64,000 nucleotides of DNA, from NCBI GenBank assembly GCA_013398055.1, contig VZRS01012496.1, forward strand, positions 1,143,621-1,207,620, read 5' to 3'. Positions 26,427 through 38,640 of this stretch are shown one piece after another. The translations under genes were made by a program, and so were the position numbers. The notes below the pieces were generated by a model. That model was not told the origin of the DNA, made no database searches, and worked only from the letters and a program-made list of their open reading frames with translations. The DNA is from Ifrita kowaldi. Its lineage: Eukaryota > Chordata > Aves > Passeriformes > Cinclosomatidae. How positions within the stretch are numbered: the first letter of the stretch is position 1; every line of letters begins with the position of its first letter.

Positions 26427-28377
26427 GACAAGATGCTGACCTCACTGGCACAAGAGCAGCATCCAAAGCTATTCTCTTTGACTTCTCCAGAATGCCACTG
26501 CTAAGAGGCTCCTCCAAATCCCTCCTTCCCCTCCCCACATCTGGCATCTTCTTCATGGCTTTCTGTATTTGTCACAGACGCTACATACCTTTATCCATCC
26601 CAAAATGTTTGCCTGGAAAGTAAGACATTTGGCCAGTTTCCCCATTATACCTTATTCTCATTTCTTTCTGTGTCTTTGTTCAGGAGAAAGTGAATCTGTC
26701 TCGGGCAACAGCTCAAACCTGAAGATGATTTAATTGTGGCAAACCCAGAGCTATTACAGCATCTTAATCTGGAATATAGCTCTACTCCTAACAGAAAGGC
26801 TCAGAGACTAGGTCCAGGAATGCATATACTTCCTTTTACACTGAATTTATGGTGTGTTGTCATATAAAGAGCTCTTAAGTGGAGTGCTAGTCTTCTTTAA
26901 GGGTGAGCTGTAATGACACTGGGATATGAAGAGGCTGCTGCACATGAACCAGCTAAGTCAGATCTCTGCAAGAAAGCCAGGGAAATTACAGCACTGCTGA
27001 TGTCAGGGTATGAAAATACATTGATTTCTGATTATTCTGAATATCCTGATATTTCTGATTATCTGTGCATGCATATGAAAATTCGCTCTGCATTTTCATG
27101 TTATACAGGTACAGGCAGAGACTGGCTTTGTTTGTCTGGCAGAGATCTTGTGGCTGGCTGAAACACCCAGGTGGGACCAGAGAGTGCCCAAGGACCCTGG
27201 GGCAGTGGTCCTCAGTGACACTGGTGCAGGTACATGGCACACAGCCCCATGGGGACACAAGAGGAAAAGGTCAGAGGATAAGAGTAGTGCCAGGATGGCT
27301 CTGGCTTTACCACCACCAGTCTAACCTTCTTCAAGGACTCCTTGTGGGGATATTTCAGACAATTATGGAAGTCAGTCCTGCCTTTGAGCATAGGATTGCA
27401 AAAAAGCCAGCTCTGAGTTCCCCCTCAGCCCTTCTGGGATTTTGATTCATCCCATCCTAAAGAAGGATGCTGAGAAGGTTGAATCCCTCTCTGGAAATGC
27501 CTTTCCCTCTCCAGTAACCAGGCAAAGAGCAAGACAACGAACTCATGTCAAGCACGTATCCCCACTTTTAAAGAGCTACATCCACCAAGAGCAACCCCTC
27601 CTCATCCTCTGTGAGTGTGAAAGGACCCTCTAGGAGAGAGGGGGAATATGCCAAATTCTGGGTGAGGACACAAGCCCACAGAGGGTTTTCAGCACCAGGA
27701 AGAGTCTTCAGCTGTAAGACTCCCCTTATGGCTGTGGGAAGATGCACACATCACTGCTGGAGGTCAGCAGGTTTCTCCATGCTTCAGCCTCACCACGGGC
27801 TGAAGAGCACCTGGTTCTGAATATCTCACCAAATAAAAATTTCAGCGGCTAAAAAAAATTAAGCAGAAGGTCCTCACCTTTTACCATGGCTTCACAAGCT
27901 CGCCCTGCCATGGGCACACCTGGAGTGTGTGGCCAGTGGTTTAACTGGGCAAACGTGCTGTAAAGTAAATACAAAAAGGGTCAAAAGTAAATAGTACATT
28001 TTATAGTTGTTACATTTATTCTGCTGAGGTGTTTTGATACCAGATTCAAGGGGAAGAGGGGAGAAGTTCAATCCACTTAATGGGAGCTGGGTCCACTATA
28101 AATATCCTTTCAAAGCTTCATCAGGCACCGCTTTAAAAGGGGTTGACAGGGTGGGTAAACACACCAGCTCTTCAGTCTTGCATATTTATGTTCAGTTTCA
28201 CAGCCACACACTGATTCCAGCCCTCTCTACATCAACGTGCCCTTGGTAAGGGGTTTTGCTCCTCAAGCTGCAACCCCTGCAGTCAAGTGCATAGGTGAGG
28301 TTCTCACTCCTGACAAAGAGCATAAGACATCACAGTAGGGCAGAAATACTAAAAACAAATGCACAGTAAGGAAAAAC

Positions 28378-28612
28378 ATCAAGATTGGAAAAGGCCTCTA
28401 AGACCATCAAGTCAAACCAGTAACTCAACACTGCCAAGTCCACCACTAAACCATGTCTCTAAGTGCCACATCCACACATTTTTGGACACTTCCAGGGATG
28501 GTGACTCCCACACTTACCTGGGCAGCCTGTTTCAATGCTTGACCACCCTTCCAGTGAAGATATTTTTCTTAATACCTAGTCTAAACCTCCCCTGGCACAA
28601 CTGGAGGCCATT
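28378..28612 (-). mobile_element. CR1 LINE 3' fragment, minus orientation
   Basis: Reads as the complement of the CR1 3' region: GGAAAAGGCCTCTAAGACCA, CTGCCAAGTCCACCACTAAA, CCAGGGATGGTGACTCCCAC and CTGGGCAGCCTGTTTCAATG. About 235 bp, same subgroup as the copy at 52 kb but reversed. Confidence 0.93.
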
Positions 28613-29813
28613 TCAAAGACCAATATACAAAAATACCAGTCACATAAGCCTTTGCTGGTGAAGTGTTCCTCATGACTGTTGGCATTTCTGCAAGAGGAAA
28701 CACCAGGAATACAAACAGGCTCCTATTTAATTTATTGCAAAAGCAGAGCTTTAAACCAATGGCACGATGCAGCATACAAAAAAACTCAAAAGAGCTGAAG
28801 ATCCCAAAAAATTTAGCCAGGCCCAAGCCTACACAGCAAAGCACCATGGGATTTTACTTCCATATAAACCTTTACCAAAGAGGTATAGAAGCAAGTGTCT
28901 AAATTATAGCCCAGGCCAAGAGAAATATGACAAAAATATGTGAAAGTCAATGGAAACGCACTGGGAGTTGGAGGGCTTGTTGGCTGCTCCCTAAGAAATG
29001 GTTACTTGTGTTTTCAAACGTGCTAAAGAAGCGGCCAAAGAAAACCTGTGGGTTTTCATAAAGAAAACCAATGAGAGTAAATGTCTCTCCTTGGTGCTCT
29101 CACACAAGAAGAATTTCACATTCAAAGCCTTGGGATAAATTTTTCACATCAGGTGTGCCCTTTATCCTTTGGCTGGCAGACCTCCAGCCAGGCTGCCCAC
29201 AAGGACTGGCCAGATGCTCATGCCAGGTCGTGTCTAAACAATTCCTAGGTGAAGGTTTTAAAGAAGCTGCTGCTGGGCACAGGAGCAATGGGTGTCTGCT
29301 GACCCATAAACTACTCACCCCAGTTCCTCTGCTCTCCTGGCCAGGTTCAATGGACAAGAGGCACCACGAGCTATCCTGGAGCTGTGCATCCACTGATTGC
29401 ATTGCCAACAGCTCTCACTCCACTTGTGTGGACATTGGGTCCTCCCACCTTCTCCCAGATGCATCCTCTCGTTCTCTGAACACCCAGACATGTAACAAAT
29501 CTTGGGCAGATCTACCAGCTGCATTTACAGCGTGGGCTTGGAGCACCAGAGACACCTCTGCACCTTCAGAATGAAGTCTGTCCAGAAACAGAGGGTAAGT
29601 GCAGCCACCCCTACTTGCAGTAACAGGGGTTTATGTGAGTGATGAGCTGATGCAGGTGAGCTCTGCCCCAAGCAGTCTCCTTCCCATTGACCCTCTGTCT
29701 CCAACCACACTGCAGTGGCACCCCACCTCCTCACAGCTGGACCCCCGAAACTTGGGTAAGGCTTTCTAGTAACCCATTGGCACCCCGGGAACAGTCCTTT
29801 GCCTGTGCTTAGC

Positions 29814-29930
29814 ACAGAGTCACAGTGCAGCTGTGGTGGGAAGGAACCTCTGGAGAGCCTCTCATCCAACCCCCTGCTCCAGCTGGATCAACTGGAGTGG
29901 ATTGCTCAGGGCCTTGCTGGCACCCCAGTT
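29814..29930 (-). mobile_element. CR1 LINE 3' fragment, minus orientation
   Basis: GGGAAGGAACCTCTGGAGAG, then TCATCCAACCCCCTGCTCCA, and GGATTGCTCAGGGCC are the complement of the CR1 3' end. The right limit is unclear because similarity fades after about 29925. Confidence 0.85.
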
Positions 29931-32900
29931 AGTGTCACCAGCACAAGATGCTCCCATTTGGAGTGGGATCACTCCCTTGCTGTCAGCAGGGAGTTCACCA
30001 CCCTCAAGGAAGCTCCTGGTGCAAGGACTGATCTGCAGCCCCCCACAGAATGATTCTTCTGTGTGAAATATATAACCCCAGTTAAAATCCACATCTTCAC
30101 TGCAGTTTTTACTCTTTCTTTGGGTTTAAAAAGAAAAATCTCCATTATAAAGAACGTAAGTTAGATCAGTCTGTGTGTCTGTGAGATGTGATGGTGTGGG
30201 TCAGACCAGAGATGCTCTGGAGCAGTGCATTGGTAGAGACACTACTTGGAAAAAAAACCAAACCACTGCCAGAGCTTACGGGAGTGATGAATTTCTAGAG
30301 AAAAAACAAACCAAACAACTTTCAGACCAATGTGGAAGCAAGCACAACATATATAAGGGACTGATGATAGGATAAAGAGGAGCAAACAAAAATGCATTAA
30401 TTTTACTGCCTGACTGTGATAAAAAACATGTGAATTGAGGTATTGGAGAATGATGTCCCCAGGTTTGGTTTTTGTTGTTGGGGCTTGGGGTTTTTTTTTT
30501 CCACTTGAAATCAAGGAATGTAGGACAGAATAGAGACTTCTCCACAGCTGAGAACTTTGGCATCTGCATACAAACCAGGAAGCACAAACACTTCCTGAGT
30601 CGAGAGAGAGCTCTCTGTGGGACCCAAGATTTTCAGGAGGAATTACAGCAAGCAACAAAGCTAGACCTGCAAACAGGAAGGCCATCAGAAATGTCCAGGG
30701 AGAGGATGCGATCAACAAACACTGGAGCTGAGCAAGGACACAGCTTCAAGCGAAGGGAGGCTGGGAATGGGGAAATCATCTATTACAGGGCAGTGCAGGG
30801 ATGTAGAAAAGTAAAAATGTACTTACATTTTGGACACCAGAGCAGGGGGAAAGAGTTTTACTCTGTGTCCCCAGTCCTACTTGCCAGAAGCCAGGCAAGG
30901 AAAAAAGAGATTTCATGACTGTGTCCTTGGAATCCTCCAGTATATTGGCAGCTGTCCGAGCAGGTCTCAATGCTGGGTGGAATTAGACAGGATTAGAGGA
31001 TTTTCCCCTCCAGTCCTCTCCCCTCCACGTAAAGATGCTTTTACTCCAGGACAGGATAAGTCAGGGGAGAAGCTGTCCTGAACTGTGGCTCTGAAGATGT
31101 GCTGCCTCCCCCATGGAGCAGAGCAGAGCAGGACAGGATGCAGAGCAGGATGTCCCTGGCATCCCAGGCACTGACAGAAGAACCTGCACTCTAAAGAAAA
31201 GGTAAATGTGGAGCACCTGAAGGCTGACATCTCTCTGAACATATCCTCAGAGATAAATCTCAAAGAGGTGTCACAGAGACAGTCAGGACCCAGCTGAGGA
31301 TGTCCTAAGCAAGAGGCCAGCCCTAAACTATTGAAACAGTGCAGAGCAACCAAGGAACAGAGTGGGGAAAAGGCATAAGGACAGCACAGCCAGCAGTCCC
31401 CACAGCTCAGGTGAGGGACAAACCCATGAATGGATCCAATCCTTTGGCTTCATGAACGTGGATCCATCATGACTCCTCACCCTGCCAAACGCCAGTTGTG
31501 AGCCCGGCCAACACAAGTGGCCCAATGTCCCAGGAGCTGCTCCTCAGGTCCCCTCCTCCCCTTCCCAGAGGTGTCTTCTCCAGGAGACCTCCCAGACCCC
31601 ACATTTCACAGCACACAAGCCCAAAACAGCAGGTGCCAATTTCCCAAGCTCCCCAGGCTGAGCAGCATCGCTCTGCAGAGGAGCAGCAGCACTGCTGTAC
31701 TCATCCTACAGCAGGGGTGTGACCGTGCCCTCACCATGTGCTCCTCATGGCACACGTCAGCCCCAGGACCATGGCCCTGGCACTGCTCAGCCACTCGCTG
31801 GCAAACCTAAGGCAGCCCCCTTGTTGGATGGTGTGAACTATTTTAAAGCATATTCAGCTTTTATATTTGACAGTGGCTTGCTATGCACATTACAGTATAA
31901 AGGATTTTATTTGTTCCCATTGTTGCAATGTTTATCCCTCAAACTCTTTTAATAGTGGGCTTTTGACAGTGTTTCCCCAGCAGTGGAAACTACATACACA
32001 GCCCAACCAAACACTTGCAAGATAAACATCCTTCACACCCCAGGCTGGTCCTAACCCCTCAGAGCTTGCCATTGCCTCCCTTGGAGCAATTCAGCACAAC
32101 TTAATCAAAGTTAAAAATGATATTGTGTGATTTTATTTTTTGTACTTGCTCAGCGAGCTTTTATTGGCAGCTGCTGCCAGGATCTGGGACGCTGCCAAAT
32201 TCCCTGGTTATATTGCTCCAGTGTGGACAAACAAAGAAGGCCTATTTAAAAGTTTCTTGGACACAAATAAGGTAAAATCAACAAAAATAAAAAACAATGT
32301 GTAATTATTTGTTTCCGTTATGAAGGGCCTCCTTCAGAGTCCTTTGAAATCGGTTCTGGTTTCCACCTACTAAAGTCACCCAAGTGAATTATTTAATATT
32401 AATATACATTCCTGAACCAGAATGTTACAACCAGAGGCACAAAATCCAGAGAAAAAAGGCCATCTATCTTTCCCTTTCATATTACACTTCCTGAGCCAAA
32501 ATACCAACTTTAGCTCCTTGCCTTTCTCAGTAACATTTGCCGCTTCTGAACACAACCCAAAAAACTTTGTAACTTTGTATTTAAATTCTTTAAGTACAAT
32601 TGCAATAATTCAGAATTTTATATTAATTAAATATTAAGGCCTCTGTCAACAACACATGCCTTTAGGAGCCTGGATTGATCTCCCCACCTTTGGCATTTCT
32701 GCGTGAGGGCTGCCACCTTCTCCTGTCTTTTTGCAGGTAATGATCACTCCTGCATGAGTGACACTGTGGGCTCTGTCACCTTGTTAAGGCCACTGCCATG
32801 GCACTGGCTCCTTCAGCAGTTAAAAAGTCAGAAACAAAAGGCACTGCTGAATCCACAGCCTGAAATTCATCCCTTTGCACAGCACAGCCCCTCACCCCAT

Positions 32901-34788
32901 ATCCTCTACACAAGGAAGAGGTGCAGAGAGGACAGGAGAGAGGGAGAAGCGGGGAGAGGGACAGAGAGAGAGGAGAGAAGGAGAAAAGAGAGAAAAAAAT
33001 ATCTCTGTTTGACAAGGCAATTTGGCAGTATTTTGGAGCCAAAGTGCCTCCTGTCAACAACACACACAATGTGCTTTTGAAAAAACAGAAATGTACATGT
33101 AGTTCCTTGGCAATTGGAAATAACAGTCAATACACAGACACACAGATTTTGGAGCATATGTTTTTGAACTCCCTAGAAACTGCAGCTTTTCCACTTTTTT
33201 TTCCAGGTCACCTCCAATTTATTATGCAGAGGCAGTCACTTGCTAGTGTGCACAGTCCTGAGCCACAATAAAGAATAAGGAAAAAACCCACCCTCTCTCC
33301 CAGCAGAAAAGTCTGACAGCAATGGAGGGCTTAAAAAAAAAGCTTCTTGTTTCCTTACCAGTGGCTTCAAAAAGGAGATTAGGGAGTAAATAAAATCCCT
33401 GTTTTGCTTCTCCCTCTCACTCAGCAAGTTTGTCTGAGAGAGTCTCTTAGAACTCATTTAAGAAGCTTGAAAATTCCAAGTCCAAGTAAAACTCAGGTCA
33501 TTTGCAAGAATTTCTTGGTCTTGGGAAACATCTGAAATCCCACCTGTAATAGAAAGAAGGAGCTGAGGTGTCTGCCTTCTGTGCTGCCTTCTAGACCATC
33601 TTCCCCACCTTGACTCCACCCTGGCTTGTGTTACCTGCGGACATCAGACACATCAGCCTGCCCTGGCTGGGAGCCTCCTGCCAGAAATTGCCTTTGCTCA
33701 CGGACACCCTGCACTTTGGGCAGCCACAGGGACATGGGGACAAGGGCTGGGACCCCCTCCTGCTGCAATTCAACCTCCTCCACTCCTGGAGACAGAGATA
33801 CCCCAGCATCTGCAGTGTCTGTGCTGGGGACATGCCCCAGCACACACATGGCTCTATGGGCTTGCTCTGTGCCTTATAAAGATGCTGCTGTCTTATTCTA
33901 GCAAGGTGGCTTTAATTCCTCTTATTTCTGTGCAAGAAGGAGTTGGCTCTTCATTGCTTTTGTCAGGATGGATGTGACATGGAATAGGGGGGAGGGAAAG
34001 AATTGAGACTTTATTACTGAGCTCATTATTATTGAGATGGTGTTGGTTTCTGCAGGTGCTAACGCAATCCCCCAAGTTTTGCAGTGGGAATAAAGCAAGT
34101 TGACAGTGCACAGTTTGACAGCCAAGGCAAACTCCCCCCTCCTTCACACACCTGGCTGCAGGTGGTGTGGAAATGCTGCCTTGTGGTTTGCTCTGTCTTT
34201 TCTTGATTGTCACAAACTCCCAGCTCAGATCCCTCTCAGCACTCTAGTGTGGACCTGGAGACACACTCGCTGCTAACCCAGGGACCCACAGCACTGCCTG
34301 AGCCACATCAGAGGACCTGGAATTCGAATTGGCCTGTCCTGTTAATTTCTCCTGCAATCGTTATCATCTCTAAAGCCCTTACCTTTATATTTTACTGATT
34401 GTTAATCAAACCAAAACACAAGCTGCAGTTCATTTTACTTGCAAGAATGCAATTGTAAATCCCTTTTATCCATTTCTTTAACATCTTCTGGATTTCACAG
34501 CCACAAATCACAGCAAAATCCAATTGAAAGATGCAGCCTGAAGTAATTACTTTGTTGGTTGCCAGGAGGATAAAGTTCCTATAAATAATATTCTTTACAA
34601 TGCTGAGAAACTGAACATTACTGTGAGCACAGCAAGTAATTAAGCACACCGTACAGCCAGCCTAATTCCTTGTCTAGAGCAATCAACCTTCTTTGCTTTC
34701 TGTCCATCCATGCAAATAAGCTGAAAAACACCTGGCACCCATGCAAAGTGCTTTCCTGTCAGTGGATCAGGAGTCCTGTTTAGCTGTG
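29931..34788. other. Intergenic sequence with enhancer-like AT-rich blocks
   Basis: No gene recognised. It holds a purine-rich tract (32925-32999). A block at about 32095-32420 has TCF/LEF-like AATCAAAG and SOX-like ACAAACAAAG words, and another at 34390-34680 has homeodomain-type TAATTA/CAATTG words. The regulatory reading is inference. Confidence 0.5.
32925..32999. repeat. Purine-rich GA tract
   Basis: About 75 bp almost wholly A and G, with only three C interruptions, built from GAGAGG and GGAGA units. Such tracts can adopt triplex structures, but no function is shown. Confidence 0.8.
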
Positions 34789-35372
34789 TGTGCTGGTTTT
34801 GGCTGGGATAGAGCCTGTTTTCTTCACAGAATCATCTATGGGGCCGTGTTTTGTGCTGGAAGCAGTGCTGATAACCCAGGGATGTTTTGTTATTGCTGAG
34901 CAGGACCCACACAGAGCCAAGGCCTTTTCTGCTCCACACCCCATCCCACCCGTGAGGAGGCTGGGGGTGCACAAGGAGCTCGGAGGGGACGCAGCTGGGG
35001 CAGCTGACCCCAGATGACCCAAGGATATTCCATACCATATATATGGCACCATGCTCAGTACATGGGGCAGGGGGAAGAAGGAGGAAGGGGGAGTTGCTTG
35101 CAGTGGTGGCGTTTGTGTTCCCGAGTCACGGTTCTGTGTGATGGAGCCCGGCTGCCCTGGGGATGGCTGAACACCCTCCCTGGGAAGTGGTGAATTAATT
35201 CCTTGTTCTGTTTGCTGCATGCACAGCTTTTGCTTTACCCATTAAACTGCCTGTATCCCAGCCCATGAACTGTGCCACTTTCACTCTTCTGATTCTCCCC
35301 CCAAACCCACTGGAGGGGTGAGGGAGCAGCTGCATGGGGCTGAGTAACCAGCTGGGGTTAAACACCACAACA
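34789..35372 (+). mobile_element. Solo LTR of an avian ERVL-type element
   Basis: A 584-bp element starting TGTGCTGGTTTTGGCTGG and ending GGGTTAAACACCACAACA. From memory this is very similar to a widespread bird ERVL LTR (TguLTR5-like). Recognisable internal blocks are ACAGAGCCAAGGCCTTTTCT, GAGGAGGCTGGGGGTGCACA and GGGGAAGAAGGAGGAAGGG. The poly(A) signal ATTAAA is at 35241-35246, in sense orientation. No gag, pol or env follows, so it is a recombined solo LTR. No obvious 5-bp target duplication was found. ORFs inside it are not genes. Confidence 0.85.
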
Positions 35373-36230
35373 GGGTTTCTGGGAGCTGGTGAGCCCCAGG
35401 GGGGCTGGGAGGGGCACTTCACATCCCTGGCAGTGCAGGGCATGGGGCACTGAGACCAGGCTGCCTGACAAGACCACGGCTGTTTTGTAATGGGACCTCT
35501 GAGATAAACTTATCATCACCTGCCTGTGAACCACCGTCCTCCATGGCACATGAAGATTTTAGGATATCACATGTAGGGTCAAGAACCTTGGCTACCTGTA
35601 CTCAGGAGACAGTTGGACTCTGACTAATTGCAAAGCACTAAAAGTTACACAATTATTTCTCATAGAGGGCCTCTTGAATGATTTGAGGTTCTTGTGCAAG
35701 GGGAGAGTACTCAACTCTCTGCAGCAGGCTCAGCCTTAGAGATCACCCAACAAAGACACCAGGGACCAGCAGCTCCAGCTCTACATAACACTTGCCACAA
35801 GTGGCATCTTGGCCAGCCAATGCTGCGATAAAAATGAATATTATAAACACCCTTAGCTGTGCTTCCCAACAGACAGATGCACACATCATGTGTTGCTGAT
35901 GTCCTCGGAAGCTTTGGCAAGACAGCAAGAGGTGAAACCTACAGATATCTGCATATACATACAGACACAAGTATATTTATATATACACATAGGTGAGCAG
36001 AGAAAGACAAATATGCTGCCAACATTTCCAATTGCAGATCTTTTCCTGATCAGGTTATCATAGATGCTCAGATTATCATATCTAATCCTGGAAATTAAGA
36101 TTAGCTACTCCTAAATCCAAAGGGCTCTGGGAGACTCATTTCTTTCCAGATGAGACTCTTCCTCTCTCAGAAGCCAGCCAAACACAACTGATGTTTACTC
36201 TCAAGTGTACACAGATACTTCCTACTTTTT

Positions 36231-36245
36231 GTGTGTGTGTGTGTG
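36231..36245. repeat. (GT)n microsatellite
   Basis: Seven GT units in a row followed by G; short and unremarkable. Confidence 0.85.
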
Positions 36246-38319
36246 GTCTGAATGGACATAATCAGTCCATACCAAGGATAGTTCATGGTACATTCACACC
36301 TGGGCCAGCTATTTATCAGCCACACTCGTTTCTTAGTCACCTCATTCCACATCACCAGCTGGTGTCACCACCAGCATCCTCCTTTGGCCCCTGAGCTCTG
36401 TCATTATCCAAGTGCTTTCCCAGGGCTCCTCGGACGGGCTTTGTGGTAAAACAGGACAACAGCACTTGCAAGAATGAATTACAGATGCCTGCCAGACAAA
36501 CAGACTCCAGGCTGCACTTCATATGATTGTCACTGCAGGGACCTCAGGCTCCAGAAGGAGGTTAATAATTCTCACTGCTTGTGAGAGTTATTAACCACTC
36601 CAAGCACTGAAATATCCTGAGCTGGAGTGATGGACTCGTCAGTACTAGCTGCTCTGGGCTCTACAAAGGGATGCCCATGAGGTGCTTCTGCCTTGCTCGG
36701 GGTCCTAACAGCATCCACACCTTACAAACTCCTTAAAAGCACTCATTTTAGAGAAAACATGGAGCCGTTCCCACTTTTATTTTGAAACATCACATTTTTC
36801 TCATTATAAACATGTGATGTTTTACTATGTGCTCTCAGAACAGACACAGCTCTTACAGTGCTTGTCACCTGAAAAATTTAGATCAGGTTTCTCTTTGGAA
36901 GGGGGAGTTCTGGGCATCACCTACATTAAAGAGTTAAATCCTCAGCAAATCCACCAGCCCTGATGTCCCAGATTCCAGTGATACTAGATCTGGTCTGGAG
37001 GCTTCAGATTTGGGACCCAGATACAAGTTCTATCATTTGGAAACCAACTGCTGATCAAAACACTGTTTTGGAAAGGATTTTATTTATTTACAGAACTCTC
37101 CATAGAAACTACAGCAGAGATTTTTCAGCCAGATGTGATGCTTCATTGTTAATTAGTTCATCTATTGGAACAACAGCTTTCCTATCATGAGATCTGGGCA
37201 GCTAAAATTTGAAGTGCTAGCTCCAGGCTGCCCCTCAGATGGAAAATATTAGCAACACACTCAGCTTTTGGAACTGAAAACCTCAAGTGTGTGGCGTAAA
37301 AGCAGCAGACATTGTTAATCTCCAGACACCTCAGTGGAAAAGAGACGTGTAGAGCACCAAAGTGGTTTCTCCAAGAGCATATTACTGCTCAGCACTCAGA
37401 TCCCCATGCTCAAATTCTCCTCCCATCACCTAAATCATTACACCCTGCAATGAACTAAACCCCATATTTACTGCAACATCCAATAAACAACACTATTGAC
37501 TGATAAAATGGATTATATCCAGTGATTTTCTGTGAACTCTGGGGGCCAGGGTGAATACCAGGAAAAAAAATCAGGGTAGCAGCAGATGATGCTGTGATTG
37601 GGAAAACAAAGCAGTCATTGCATCCCTGTCTCCTCAGTTTAGGAGCCAGGCTGGTTGTATTTTTAGACCAACATTTACCTCTCTTCCAACCCAAACATAG
37701 TTCTCCCATGTAATACCAACAATGCCTTCAAACAGAGCAGTGAAGCGTGGTGCCATGATCATAACTAAAATTATCAGCTGTCAGGCACAGGCTCTCATAC
37801 AACTCCTCAGTGTAAGCCAAGGTAACACTTGTCACTTGCCTCCCAAGCACAGGCCAGCTGGCTTTGCTAATGGAAAGAAAGGCAGGGGATGGTGTTTAAA
37901 ATGCCAAGAGACAGACAACCAATGGAACTTTCTGCATATTGAAATGTTGCATAACTAACTTTCCCAAAAATGTTCGATTCCTGGGTCTACCATCCATTGC
38001 TGGTTTGTTTTGGTTTGTTTTTGCTTTTTTATTCTTTAATGGCAGCTGTCCTTTAAACTGGAGACATGAAATTAATGGGAAACATTTGGATTTCCTCCCC
38101 ACCTGGCCTTGACTGGCACCTTCCTGAGCTCCAGGAAGCAGAGCCTGTTCATACTGACTAATATGTGCTGCTTGATCCCCAAAGCTTTCAGTTAGCTTTG
38201 TTCTCTTTTGAGCTGGTACATTCCCCAGAGGAAATAATGGAGAACTGTCTGAAAGAACTGTGGTAATGGGTGAACACCTGTACCTTAAAGCTATGATGAG
38301 ACTCTCTCCAGGTTGCAGG

Positions 38320-38640
38320 TTTCTGTGAAGTTAATATATTCCAGTTTGAACTCCTCGGTTGGCTGATGGCCTCGGCCCCTTGTCCGTCCCCTGGGGCTCT
38401 CCCACTGGTCCCTTTTCCCTGACCCCGCCTTCCCCTAGCCCCGAGAAAAACCTGTGTTAGCCATTGTATCCCCGGATTTGCTCAGCTTCCTTCAATGGGT
38501 GAGGATGTTCACCTGTTGGAATAAAGGCCACAGCAGATTCCCTTCCCAGCTCTTTGCTACTGACTCTGTTACTGAACCTGCCCTGGTTCTGTGGGAGCTC
38601 ACGGGACCCCACGGAACCAGCAGGTAAATAGTAACACAGA
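38320..38640 (+). mobile_element. Probable LTR fragment (endogenous retrovirus)
   Basis: A GC-rich island in AT-rich surroundings. It contains CCCCGAGAAAAACC, an AATAAAGGCC polyadenylation-type signal near 38521, and a following CT-rich segment ending near GTAACA. The order looks like an R-U5 region of an avian retroviral LTR. Ends are uncertain, no target duplication was found, and the family is not assigned. Confidence 0.4.

Larger units (their letters stand above)
12619..28377. other. Intergenic sequence without a recognised gene
   Basis: Mixed GC sequence with one tiny CR1 terminus (23966-24023) and a short tandem duplication at 26397-26426. Slightly higher CpG around 22.9-23.3 kb is not dense enough to call a promoter. 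No FGFR3 exon motif (Ig domain or kinase) was seen. Confidence 0.65.

Noticed and set aside
29071..29574. 167-codon open frame on the plus strand
   Set aside because: No family resemblance; overlapping frames on the other strand are equally long, as expected by chance.
34780..35220. 146-codon minus-strand frame
   Set aside because: It lies within the ERVL solo LTR, which is non-coding.
36549..36625. Extension of the 36.6-kb hairpin into a pre-miRNA-like structure using CTCCAG/CTGGAG and CCTCAGG/CCTGAG words
   Set aside because: The outer words are in the wrong order to nest, so a single long stem cannot form.
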